Of a DNA stretch of 64,000 nucleotides, positions 1 through 7,691 are shown piece by piece (within the stretch, counting starts at the first letter, position 1; each line of letters begins with the position of its first letter). The position numbers and the translations under genes were made by a program. The DNA lies in contig NZ_JAKRWF010000001.1 in NCBI RefSeq assembly GCF_022352215.1, forward strand, positions 496,001 to 560,000. Direction: 5' to 3'. The stretch is from Flavihumibacter cheonanensis. GTDB lineage: Bacteria; Bacteroidota; Bacteroidia; Chitinophagales; Chitinophagaceae. Below the pieces are notes generated by a model, which made no database searches, was not told the DNA's origin, and worked only from the letters and a program-made list of their open reading frames with translations.

Positions 1-467
1 ACCGGAATAATCCAGTTATTTTCCAGCTCATCTTTTGTGCCTGCCAGGTTGTTGAAATAAAGTGTATCCCCGGTTATAAAACCGCCTTGTATTGCTGGAG
101 CCAGTTGTGCCATTGGAATCAGCTGTATTTTATCCTTTACCACAAAAGCAAGCAGTTGCCGGTCGAACAGGTTTACGCCAAACTGTTCTTCAATTGCCTT
201 GATCATGCGAACCGAACTGTCGGTTGAACAGCCACTCACCCCAGTTTGAGTTTCATCTGCTATTAACACAATAAACTGACCGAAGAAAAGCGTAGCAAAC
301 CCCTTAACAGGCGCACCATGAGCCTGCCACTGATCGGTGAATGCGGTTAATATCTTTTCAACTTCCAGTGCTTCCATCATACCAAAAAGGCGGTTACTCT
401 GATATATCCACACTCGGGAGCCGGCATCAAAATTGACCGGTAGTAGATTTTTGTACTCGAGATTCAT
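1..467 (-). CDS. Conserved Bacteroidota protein of unknown function (3' end cut by window)
   Basis: The reading frame opens at the ATG at 467 and runs off the left end after about 155 residues, apparently close to its natural end. The translation begins MNLEYKNLLPVNFDAGSRVW and contains a GCSTDSSVRMIKAIE segment followed by FGVNLFDR. From memory this resembles a small Bacteroidota family that databases often label 'ABC transporter ATPase', but no Walker A or B motif is visible, so that label is not supported here. No signal peptide or membrane segment is seen, so it is probably cytoplasmic. A good -7 box (TAACTTTG) ends only four bases before the ATG, which suggests a leaderless or nearly leaderless mRNA. 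Function unknown. Confidence 0.75.
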   Translation of the reverse strand, partial: MNLEYKNLLPVNFDAGSRVWIYQSNRLFGMMEALEVEKILTAFTDQWQAHGAPVKGFATLFFGQFIVLIADETQTGVSGCSTDSSVRMIKAIEEQFGVNLFDRQLLAFVVKDKIQLIPMAQLAPAIQGGFITGDTLYFNNLAGTKDELENNWIIP

Positions 468-471
468 GCTG

Positions 472-479
472 CAAAGTTA
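472..479 (-). promoter_or_regulatory. -7 promoter box TAACTTTG
   Basis: Read on the minus strand this is TAACTTTG, a perfect match to the Bacteroidota -7 consensus TAnnTTTG. It lies four bases upstream of the ATG at 467. No clear TTG -33 element is visible at the expected distance. Confidence 0.5.
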
Positions 480-525
480 GGGACTTGGGCAGAAACAGTA
501 GGGCAATACTGGGCTGGTTCAGCTA

Positions 526-1218
526 TCATCCTTTTAATAATTTGAAAAAAGCTGCCCGATAGGTATCCGATACGGGTATGGAAACAGATCCAATGCGGAT
601 ACCCTCTTTATCAATGGACTCAATTTTGCTCAGGGAAACCATAAAGGATTTATGTACTCTGCAGATAGAAGTGCCGGCCAGCTCTTCTTCCAGTTCACGG
701 AAGGTTTGGAGGGTCATGATTTTGCGGTTATTAGCCAGATGGAGTTTACGGTAATCGCGCATACCTTCGATATACAGGAGATCGTCCAGGTTAATTTTTT
801 CAATCTGATGAGCCGATTTAATAAAAAGCCATTTTTTTTCCTGTAAAGGATGTTTGTTTACATTTTTCCTTGCCTTTTCCACTGCCTGGGCAAAACGCTC
901 AAAACTATAGGGTTTCAACAGGTAATCCGTCACCTGAAGATCGTATCCTTTTAGAGCATAGTCTGAATAGGCGGTAATCAGAATTACTTCAAATTTTTTA
1001 CCTGTAGTTTCCAGGAGCTGGATGCCTGAAAGTTCTCCCAGGTTGATATCCAGAAAAACAATATCAATAGAATGTGTTTGCAGGTAAACCAATGCCGCTG
1101 CGCCATCTGAGAATTTCTCCCGGATGCTTAGCCAGGGGAAACGCGCGATATAGGTACAGAGCCTTTCCAATGCCAGGGGTTCATCTTCCACTACTATACA
1201 TTCCAGGTTCATGATCAA
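526..1218 (-). CDS. LytTR-family response regulator
   Basis: A two-domain response regulator of 230 residues. The receiver domain (about residues 5-120) has the acidic triad E11-D12-E13, the phosphate-accepting D57 in VFLDINL and the conserved lysine K102 in LLKP. A LytTR DNA-binding domain fills about residues 127-230 (WLFIKSAHQIEKINLDDLLYIEG). The first 37 bases overlap the end of the upstream kinase gene, so the two are translationally coupled; an internal ATG at 1212 is an equally good start. It is the last gene of an ABC ATPase, permease, kinase and regulator unit and probably controls that transporter. Such regulators bind direct repeats near promoters. The pairing with the kinase is well supported; the target is inference. 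Confidence 0.93.
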   Translation of the reverse strand: MIMNLECIVVEDEPLALERLCTYIARFPWLSIREKFSDGAAALVYLQTHSIDIVFLDINLGELSGIQLLETTGKKFEVILITAYSDYALKGYDLQVTDYLLKPYSFERFAQAVEKARKNVNKHPLQEKKWLFIKSAHQIEKINLDDLLYIEGMRDYRKLHLANNRKIMTLQTFRELEEELAGTSICRVHKSFMVSLSKIESIDKEGIRIGSVSIPVSDTYRAAFFKLLKG

Positions 1219-2251
1219 ATATAAGCAGGTCTACAAAATAGGTTTGATCCAGGTTGTTGATCTTTAACTCATAACTTCCAGGATAAAGCAGCTCCAATCT
1301 TTTTAGTAACAATTCATTACCAAGTCCTGAATGATCACCTGGTGTGTTGTTTTTTCGATATTTATTACTGCAAAAGAAATGGATATGGTTCTCAAGTATA
1401 TCAATATTGATAATGATTGGACTGGTTGCTTTTAATTGTTCACCGTGTTTAAATGCATTTTCAATATAGGATATAAAAAGAACGGGTGCAATGGTTCGGT
1501 TAGCAGGGTTTCCCGTAACCTTGTATTGAATGAAATCCGGATTGGCCGTTCGGATTCGTTGCAAATCCAGGTATTGTTCGATGTAGCTGATTTCTTTTTC
1601 AAGCGGAATCCACTCCGGCTGTGCGTCATAGAGAAGAAAGCGAAGCAATCCGGATAATTTATTAAGATAGACAGAGGCTCTTGACGCATCTGTTTCAATC
1701 AGTACATCAATATTATTGATAGTATTGAACAGGAAATGCGGATTAAGTTGTGATTTTATTAAAGCGAGTTCAGTTTGCATGTTTTTCTTTTCCAGGTCCG
1801 CTTTTATTTTGATTTCTCCGTACCAGGTGATGAAACCCCGAAGAACCAATCCGATTACACCGTGAATAATGGCAAGAAGAGAGAGCATACCCCAAATAAT
1901 CAGCCATTTATCGAACCTTTCGGTGACTTTCCAGGGAAACCCGGGTAAGTACAGCAACAGAATGGGAATGACTCCGCTTATAAGAGCAGCAATGAGGATG
2001 CCTACAAAAAACGGAAATAGTCTTTGTTGTGTTAACCACCGGGGAAATAAAACCGCATAACAACTGTAAAAACAGAGGACGCCTGGAAGAATGGTCATCA
2101 GGAGTAACGGACTTTCAAATGCAATGATTTTAAAAGTGGCTGAGATTGGCTGTTTGGAACTGGCACCAAGGATGATCAGGAAACTGCTGATCAGTAACAG
2201 ATACAATATCCAGTATCCTGCATGCAGCAGAATTTTAATGGATCGTTTCAT
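1181..2251 (-). CDS. LytS/YehU-type membrane sensor histidine kinase
   Basis: A sensor kinase of 356 residues. Four hydrophobic stretches in the first 140 residues (about 8-30, 45-70, 78-103 and 118-140) predict an intramembrane sensor without a large periplasmic loop. The His_kinase domain (PF06580 type) starts near residue 160 and carries the phosphorylated H172 in SQLNPHFLFN. A later YIENAFKHG segment is the ATP-binding N-box, and SGLGNELLLKRLELLYPG is the glycine-rich region. The stop codon lies inside the next gene, a LytTR regulator, and the start is seven bases after the ABC permease stop. The gene arrangement suggests that it senses the substrate or stress handled by the transporter. 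Confidence 0.93.
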   Translation of the reverse strand: MKRSIKILLHAGYWILYLLLISSFLIILGASSKQPISATFKIIAFESPLLLMTILPGVLCFYSCYAVLFPRWLTQQRLFPFFVGILIAALISGVIPILLLYLPGFPWKVTERFDKWLIIWGMLSLLAIIHGVIGLVLRGFITWYGEIKIKADLEKKNMQTELALIKSQLNPHFLFNTINNIDVLIETDASRASVYLNKLSGLLRFLLYDAQPEWIPLEKEISYIEQYLDLQRIRTANPDFIQYKVTGNPANRTIAPVLFISYIENAFKHGEQLKATSPIIINIDILENHIHFFCSNKYRKNNTPGDHSGLGNELLLKRLELLYPGSYELKINNLDQTYFVDLLIFDHEPGMYSSGR

Positions 2252-2258
2252 GCAGTGC

Positions 2259-3032
2259 TTAGGTTTTATCTGCCTTGGTAAGATAAATTATATAACTGAT
2301 ACCTGTAAATAGCAGGCAATATATTGCAGGGAGCCAATGAAAATTAAACTGTGTTGTTCCGATGGTGGATTTGCCGGAAAATTCATAACTGCTGTAAATA
2401 TAGGGGAGTATAAAGCCGTATTTCCAGTTCATGCCTATCATGGAAGCAACATAGAGACCAAACCCGGCTCCGATGGGTATCAGAAAATTCCGGAATTGCA
2501 GACTCAGCAGGAACTGAAGTGCAACTATTGGAAGCATATCCAGCAGAAATTTAGCATTCCCAATAAGTAGCTTTTTGAAAGGAAAGGGGGCTGTGGGAAA
2601 AAATACATCCTGATAAAAAACTGCTGGCAAGGTGATCATTCCAAATGTCGCCAGGTTGAATAAAACAAATCCAAGTAAAAGTAAGCTAAGTATTACCGTT
2701 AGTTTGCTTAGGAAGATAAAGCCGTAGGGCAATGGGGCTGTATGAAGTTGTTTCCAGGTGTTATTCCGGACTTCCACCTGTGCCACAAGGCTGGTAACCA
2801 ATATAACGCCCATGGGCAGGAGCAGGTTTCCCATATAGGTCCAGGCTCTTGAGTAGAATTTCGTCCAAACAATGGGTGCTGCATTTTCAGCCGGAATAAT
2901 TTCATGGTTATAAAATCGGCCTATGAGTAATATAATTGGAATAAGGAGTCCGCCGGTGAGGATTAACCACCAGGCGGCGGATCTTTTTGTTTTCATCCAT
3001 TCAGCCTGAAGGCTTGCCGTCAAAAGTTTCAT
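2259..3032 (-). CDS. ABC transporter permease, lantibiotic/bacitracin-export type
   Basis: A membrane protein of 257 residues with about six hydrophobic segments (roughly 20-42, 70-90, 106-135, 165-185, 188-215 and 230-250). It starts MKLLTASLQAEWMKTKRSAAWW, the usual amphipathic entry of ABC-2 family permeases of the BcrB/MutE/EpiE kind (PF12730-like). One base separates it from the ATPase gene upstream. Two such subunits with two ATPases would form an exporter or an immunity pump for peptides or cell-wall-active compounds. There is only one permease gene here, so a homodimer is expected. Substrate unknown. Confidence 0.87.
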   Translation of the reverse strand: MKLLTASLQAEWMKTKRSAAWWLILTGGLLIPIILLIGRFYNHEIIPAENAAPIVWTKFYSRAWTYMGNLLLPMGVILVTSLVAQVEVRNNTWKQLHTAPLPYGFIFLSKLTVILSLLLLGFVLFNLATFGMITLPAVFYQDVFFPTAPFPFKKLLIGNAKFLLDMLPIVALQFLLSLQFRNFLIPIGAGFGLYVASMIGMNWKYGFILPYIYSSYEFSGKSTIGTTQFNFHWLPAIYCLLFTGISYIIYLTKADKT

Positions 3033-3033
3033 A

Positions 3034-3942
3034 TTAATTCTGATTGATAAGGTTCATGAAGGTTTGTTCAAGACTGGTTTCTGGTGCGTGAATCTGGAAG
3101 AGGTCAATTCCTTCTTTCATAAGTTCCCGGTTAATCCGGGCAATTTCCTCACGGGGTAACAAAGGCAGAATCAGGGTGTCCTGTTCCATGTCCACCAAAA
3201 TGTTAAGTTGTCTGAGAAAGGTTTGAGCCGCAAGGTTATCACTGGTTTTATAAAACAGGCTGCAGGTGGCTTGTTGTTGTTGCATGAGTTGGGAAAAAGT
3301 TCCCTGAAAAACCAGGCTCCCATTATTAATGATACCGGTATGAGTTGCCAGTTTTTCAATTTCCGATAACAGGTGACTGGAAATAAGGACCGTAATACCC
3401 AGGTTTCGGTTGATTGAGCGAAGCAGTTCCCGCATTTCGATAATGCCAGCAGGATCCAGACCATTGGTGGGTTCATCAAGAATCAATAACCGCGGATTGT
3501 GTAACAATGCAATGGCGATGGCTAATCGCTGTTTCATGCCAAGAGAAAAAGAGGAGCAGCGTTTATTGCCCGTATGCGAAAGCCCGGTGAGTTCAAGTAC
3601 ATAGGAAATCCGCTTGGGATTACATTGATAAATCCGTTGATATAACAACAGGTTTTCCCGTGCTGTGAGATGCAGGTAGAGCGAAGGAGATTCAATTAGG
3701 GAACCGGTTTGTTGCAGAATAGACAGGCGATCAAATTCCAGATCTTTACCAAAGATGCTGACCCTGCCTTTCTGCTTGCGAAGCAGACCCAAAACCAGTT
3801 TGAGGGTAGTGGTTTTGCCTGCGCCGTTAGGTCCGAGGAATCCATATATGGAACCATCGGGTACTTGCAATTGGATATTATTTAATACTGTTTCTTCTTT
3901 TCGAAATTGATAAGTGAGCCCTTCTGTTTCCAGCAGATACAT
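3034..3942 (-). CDS. ABC transporter ATP-binding protein, BcrA type
   Basis: An ABC ATPase of 302 residues. Walker A is GPNGAGKTT at residues 37-45, the signature is SFSLGMKQR near 131, and Walker B with the catalytic glutamate is LLILDEPTNGLDP near 154-166, followed by the switch histidine in ISSHLL. The C-terminal 80 residues after the ATPase core are typical of the BcrA/drug-export subfamily. It is the first gene of the four-gene unit with the permease, kinase and regulator. About 120 bases separate it from the pirin gene upstream, which should hold the operon promoter. Bacitracin or lantibiotic resistance is the usual role of this arrangement; for this copy that is inference. Confidence 0.92.
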   Translation of the reverse strand: MYLLETEGLTYQFRKEETVLNNIQLQVPDGSIYGFLGPNGAGKTTTLKLVLGLLRKQKGRVSIFGKDLEFDRLSILQQTGSLIESPSLYLHLTARENLLLYQRIYQCNPKRISYVLELTGLSHTGNKRCSSFSLGMKQRLAIAIALLHNPRLLILDEPTNGLDPAGIIEMRELLRSINRNLGITVLISSHLLSEIEKLATHTGIINNGSLVFQGTFSQLMQQQQATCSLFYKTSDNLAAQTFLRQLNILVDMEQDTLILPLLPREEIARINRELMKEGIDLFQIHAPETSLEQTFMNLINQN

Positions 3943-4063
3943 AGTAATAGGTTGAATGGTTAATGGTATCTGCTGTAAAATTAGGCCTGCTGTTTCTACA
4001 GTTCGAATTGAATCGGCAAAGGCCTATTTACTTTCTGCAAAAGGGTAAAAAGGTTCTGCATGT

Positions 4064-4933
4064 TTAGTCTAGTGTTCCAAATTTTCCAGCCCTGAACTCT
4101 TCCATTGCTTTCATTAATTCAGCCTGGGTATTCATTACAAACGGACCATAACTGGCAATTGGTTCATCAATTGGTTCGCCACTCATAACAAGGAGCACTG
4201 CATCTTTAGAAGCATGGATATTTATTTCAGTTCCCTCCTGACCAAATAATGCCATATGATGTTCTGGTACAGTCGTACCGTTTATCGCTACCTGGCCATG
4301 AAGAATAAGAATGGCGGTTGTATGAATTTCCTCTATGGATACCTGCAAATCGGTCCCCTTTTTTATTCGGACATCCCACAAATTTATTGGAGTGTAGGTG
4401 TTTGCCGGACCATTAATGCCATTGTAGTTACCTGCAATAATCCTGACAACCCCCTGGTCTTCAGGTAAAGCAACCTCCCGGATAATATCATTTGTAAGTG
4501 CCTGGTAGTGCGGTGCTTCACCTTTAAAACGGGCTGGAAGGTTCACCCATAACTGAATCATTTCAAACTTGCCCCCCTTGCTGCTAAATTCCCGTTCATG
4601 GTATTCCTTATGCAGAATACCCGATCCGGCTGTCATCCACTGCACTTCACCCGGATAAATGATACCATGATTTCCTGCACTATCGTGGTGTTCTACCGCA
4701 CCCTGGTAAGCAATCGTTACTGTTTCAAAACCTTTGTGCGGGTGCACATCCACACCACGGAGTTGTTGGGATGGGGGGAATTCAAATTCCGCCGCAAAAT
4801 CAAGCATCAAAAAAGGGCTGATCCTCCTTTGGGATATAGGTCCACCGGGGAAATAATGATAAACACGGAAACCGTCACCCACCATTCCCGGTTGTACTGG
4901 TCTGGATATAATTTTTTCAATTGCTTTTTCCAT
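4064..4933 (-). CDS. Pirin family protein
   Basis: A bicupin protein of 289 residues. The N-terminal cupin has the pirin metal-binding motif in DVHPHKGFETVTI, then AVEHHDSAGNHGIIYPGEVQWMTAGSGILHKE, which contains further candidate histidine and glutamate ligands. Pirins bind Fe or similar metals; some act as quercetin dioxygenases and others as redox-dependent regulators. I chose the ATG at 4933 (MEKAIEKI) rather than an in-frame ATG 36 bases upstream, because a -7 promoter box lies between the two. It is a single-gene unit between the transporter operon and a DUF1624 membrane protein. No signal peptide, so cytoplasmic. Confidence 0.92.
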   Translation of the reverse strand: MEKAIEKIISRPVQPGMVGDGFRVYHYFPGGPISQRRISPFLMLDFAAEFEFPPSQQLRGVDVHPHKGFETVTIAYQGAVEHHDSAGNHGIIYPGEVQWMTAGSGILHKEYHEREFSSKGGKFEMIQLWVNLPARFKGEAPHYQALTNDIIREVALPEDQGVVRIIAGNYNGINGPANTYTPINLWDVRIKKGTDLQVSIEEIHTTAILILHGQVAINGTTVPEHHMALFGQEGTEINIHASKDAVLLVMSGEPIDEPIASYGPFVMNTQAELMKAMEEFRAGKFGTLD

Positions 4934-4949
4934 GATAGATTGATTTATG

Positions 4950-4957
4950 CAAATATA
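4950..4957 (-). promoter_or_regulatory. -7 promoter box TATATTTG upstream of the pirin gene
   Basis: Minus-strand TATATTTG matches TAnnTTTG exactly and lies 16 bases before the ATG at 4933. It fixes the pirin start downstream of it. No convincing -33 TTG is visible. Confidence 0.55.
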
Positions 4958-5009
4958 ATGTTTAAACATTGAAAATGATGTTAATGGATATTTAATACAT
5001 TTTTATGGC

Positions 5010-6155
5010 CTACAGGTACCTTGCCAGGAAGCTTTTTGGGTTGTTCTGCTTAAACTTTCGGTAACGTACGCAGGCTGGGTAGAGCAGAGCCACTGCGCAT
5101 ATCCATACGAGGTAGACGACTCCGAGTGAATAACCGTTGGGTTGCTGTACCGGGCGACCAAATCCAAAGGCTCCGAAATTTAATTGATTCAGAGAATATC
5201 CATCAAGCAATAAAATAAGAATTAATGCTCCATGAATGAGATACCAATGAATGATATAATAAAACAATGGCACTGAACCATATACTTCCAGCAGGTTGTT
5301 TATTGATTCTGGCAATATTTGTTTTTTTAGGATTGCAAAAAGAAGAAAGGCTATCCCAAGCATAAACACGGTAAATAAAAGAGATGGGGGATATTTTTCC
5401 ACGCGAATAAAGGATAATCCGGTCAGAATGGTGTTCTTCTGAATTGTCCAGCCATTCGGATCACCAAATCCGGAAAAAGCGCGCAGTAGGATCCCACCTG
5501 TAAGCAGGGTTAATCCAAGACTCGCATACCAAGCGGTGTTTTTGGTACCGGGTTTAAAATAAGGGCCCATCCCAAATCCAATCAGCATGATGGCCAGCCA
5601 TGGCAAAGGAGGATAAGCAACTAGTAGGGAATGATCCGAATCAAGGGGCTGAAAAAGCTGAGAGGATAGTCCCGGGATATTTATATATTGATTAATCATG
5701 ATCAGGACCAGTCCTGCCAATAAGAGAAATCGGGGTGCAATGTGCTGAAGAAAAGCCATCGCAATAAAACCGGTTCCAATAGCTCCGATAACCTGGAACA
5801 ATATTGAGTTGAAATGTATATTAAACCAGATACCGAAATTAACTATCGTAAGCTCCAGCAATACCAGCCAGCAACCGCGTTTCAGCAGTTTGCTTTGAAG
5901 TGCAGCAGCGTTCTGTATTTTATCCTTTTGAAGAAAAATGGAAAGACCGGAAAGAAAAACAAATGTTGGTGCGCAAAGATGTGTAATCCATCGGGTAAAA
6001 AACAGGAGAGGGGTTGTTGTTTCCAGGTTGAGTGGATCTTCCGTGAGTGCACCAACATGAAACAGATCTCTCGTATGATCCAATGCCATAATAATCATTA
6101 CCAGTCCCCTCAATTGATCTATGGAATGAATCCTTTTAAGAGATAAGGCCGCCAT
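5010..6155 (-). CDS. DUF1624 / heparan-alpha-glucosaminide N-acetyltransferase-like membrane protein
   Basis: A polytopic membrane protein of 381 residues with about ten hydrophobic segments. The N-terminal motif RIHSIDQLRGLVMIIMALDHTRDLF is characteristic of the HGSNAT_cat/DUF1624 family, whose eukaryotic members transfer acetyl groups across a membrane onto glucosamine. The histidine in LDHTRD corresponds to the region conserved around the active site. Bacterial members are thought to be acyltransferases acting on envelope sugars, but substrates are generally unknown. The start is 15 bases after the ModF-like ATPase stop, so the two are probably cotranscribed. Family assignment is strong; the activity is inference. 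Confidence 0.86.
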   Translation of the reverse strand: MAALSLKRIHSIDQLRGLVMIIMALDHTRDLFHVGALTEDPLNLETTTPLLFFTRWITHLCAPTFVFLSGLSIFLQKDKIQNAAALQSKLLKRGCWLVLLELTIVNFGIWFNIHFNSILFQVIGAIGTGFIAMAFLQHIAPRFLLLAGLVLIMINQYINIPGLSSQLFQPLDSDHSLLVAYPPLPWLAIMLIGFGMGPYFKPGTKNTAWYASLGLTLLTGGILLRAFSGFGDPNGWTIQKNTILTGLSFIRVEKYPPSLLFTVFMLGIAFLLFAILKKQILPESINNLLEVYGSVPLFYYIIHWYLIHGALILILLLDGYSLNQLNFGAFGFGRPVQQPNGYSLGVVYLVWICAVALLYPACVRYRKFKQNNPKSFLARYL

Positions 6156-6170
6156 GGTTGCATGGTTTAT

Positions 6171-7685
6171 TTAGGAATTCTGAAAGGTAACCAATTTACC
6201 TTTCTCAAGTACCAGCTCCCTGTTTACGGATGCGGGAATTTCATCTGCATAGTGACTCACATAGATCAGACTGATATGCGTTTGACGGCATAGTTCATCA
6301 ACCAGGCATTTAATGCGTTCGGTTTGGTTAGGGTCAAGTCCCTGGCAGGGTTCGTCGAGGATAAGGAGGGGCGGATACTTAACCAGGGCCCTTGCTATTA
6401 ATGTAAGTCGCTGTACACTGGTTGCTACCTCTTGCAATCTGTACTTCGCATAATCCCCAATACCCAGTGCATTCATAACCGCAAGCAGTAAGGGTTCATT
6501 TTCCACTACAGGAGCCCGGTATAATCCGATAGTATCGTAGAATCCAGATTCAATCGCCTGAGCAACTGTTGTTTCTTGTGGGAAGTATTGGAACAGTTCA
6601 GGTGAAACAAAGCCAATCTTTTTTTTGATTTCCCAGATGGATTCTCCAGATCCTCTCTTTCTTCCAAACAATTTTATGTTGTTCGCATATGCCTGGGGGT
6701 TATCTCCTGTTATCAAGCTGATCAGGGTTGACTTTCCGGCTCCATTATGACCTCTGATTGACCAACGCTCGCCTTTGGCGATCTTCCAGTTAATGTTATC
6801 CAGTATGATCCGGTTTCCGTACTGAACACATCCGTTTTGAATCTCAACGATTTCATCAAATTCAGCAAAATGACCTAATCTTAACCAGTCATCTAGTAGC
6901 AGCTGATGACTGCCTGCCGTTTGTTTTTTTTCCATCACCTCCTGGTATTGTTCCCAAGTGGAAATGGCCTGGATTCGTCCATTTTTTAATTGTGCGATAT
7001 GTGTTATTGAAGCGGGTAATTCATGGTGTGATAAACTCAATACTACATGAATTCCGGATGCAATAATTTGGGCAAGCAATTGTTCAAATTCCATTCGTGT
7101 GAGCCTGTCAAGTCCGGCAGTCGGGTTATCCATCAATAAAAAGACAGGATTTTTTAATAGTGCCAGACCGATTAACAATCTTCTGGTTTCGCCATTTGAC
7201 AACAGTATTACCTGTTTGTCGAGTAGTTTTTCAAGCCTGCAAACGGCTATAACATTTTCAACCGTCCACCCAAACCAGTCCGGATGACTGGCTTCCTGGT
7301 TTAGCATCTCTGATACGGTGGGCGCATCTTCAGCATCACAGGAGTTGTATCGTTGTTGGTAATAAAAAGTAGGGGTATGGGAAAGGTTGGTAAACCGATG
7401 CCTGGCATCAATGAAGGCTACCAGGTTTCGCCAGGAAAACAAAGGGTCTTCAGGAATATTTCTGGTCATTTTAAATGACTCAAAAAATGGGGCCTCCCAT
7501 TTTCCCCCGGTAATGGGTAAATGGCCTGCAATTGCTTTCAGTAAACTCGTTTTTCCTGATCCGCTATCACCAGTTAGCGCCCAGGTTTCGCCTTGACGTA
7601 TCGTAAAATCCAATTCCTGGAACAGTCGTTTATTCTGGTATTGTATGCAGCCTTTTTCAATTTTGAACAGTACAGTTGATTCCAT
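6171..7685 (-). CDS. Tandem ABC ATPase, ModF/YlmA-like
   Basis: A protein of 504 residues with two ABC ATPase domains and no membrane segments. Domain 1 has Walker A GDSGSGKT (39-46), signature LSNGE (162-166) and Walker B LLMDNP, where the catalytic glutamate position is N187. Domain 2 has Walker A GHNGAGKST (312-320), a degenerate signature ATSVQR (421-426) and a normal Walker B LILDEP (D444, E445). One composite site should therefore be active and the other crippled on both sides. This is the ModF/YlmA-type layout of soluble duplicated ATPases with no known permease partner. It follows the large histidine kinase gene by six bases and precedes DUF1624 by 15. Function unknown. Confidence 0.85.
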   Translation of the reverse strand: MESTVLFKIEKGCIQYQNKRLFQELDFTIRQGETWALTGDSGSGKTSLLKAIAGHLPITGGKWEAPFFESFKMTRNIPEDPLFSWRNLVAFIDARHRFTNLSHTPTFYYQQRYNSCDAEDAPTVSEMLNQEASHPDWFGWTVENVIAVCRLEKLLDKQVILLSNGETRRLLIGLALLKNPVFLLMDNPTAGLDRLTRMEFEQLLAQIIASGIHVVLSLSHHELPASITHIAQLKNGRIQAISTWEQYQEVMEKKQTAGSHQLLLDDWLRLGHFAEFDEIVEIQNGCVQYGNRIILDNINWKIAKGERWSIRGHNGAGKSTLISLITGDNPQAYANNIKLFGRKRGSGESIWEIKKKIGFVSPELFQYFPQETTVAQAIESGFYDTIGLYRAPVVENEPLLLAVMNALGIGDYAKYRLQEVATSVQRLTLIARALVKYPPLLILDEPCQGLDPNQTERIKCLVDELCRQTHISLIYVSHYADEIPASVNRELVLEKGKLVTFQNS

Positions 7686-7691
7686 TTTATC

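Noticed and set aside
1-467. Calling the left-edge gene an ABC transporter ATPase, as databases often do
   Set aside because: No Walker A, signature or Walker B motif is visible in the translation.
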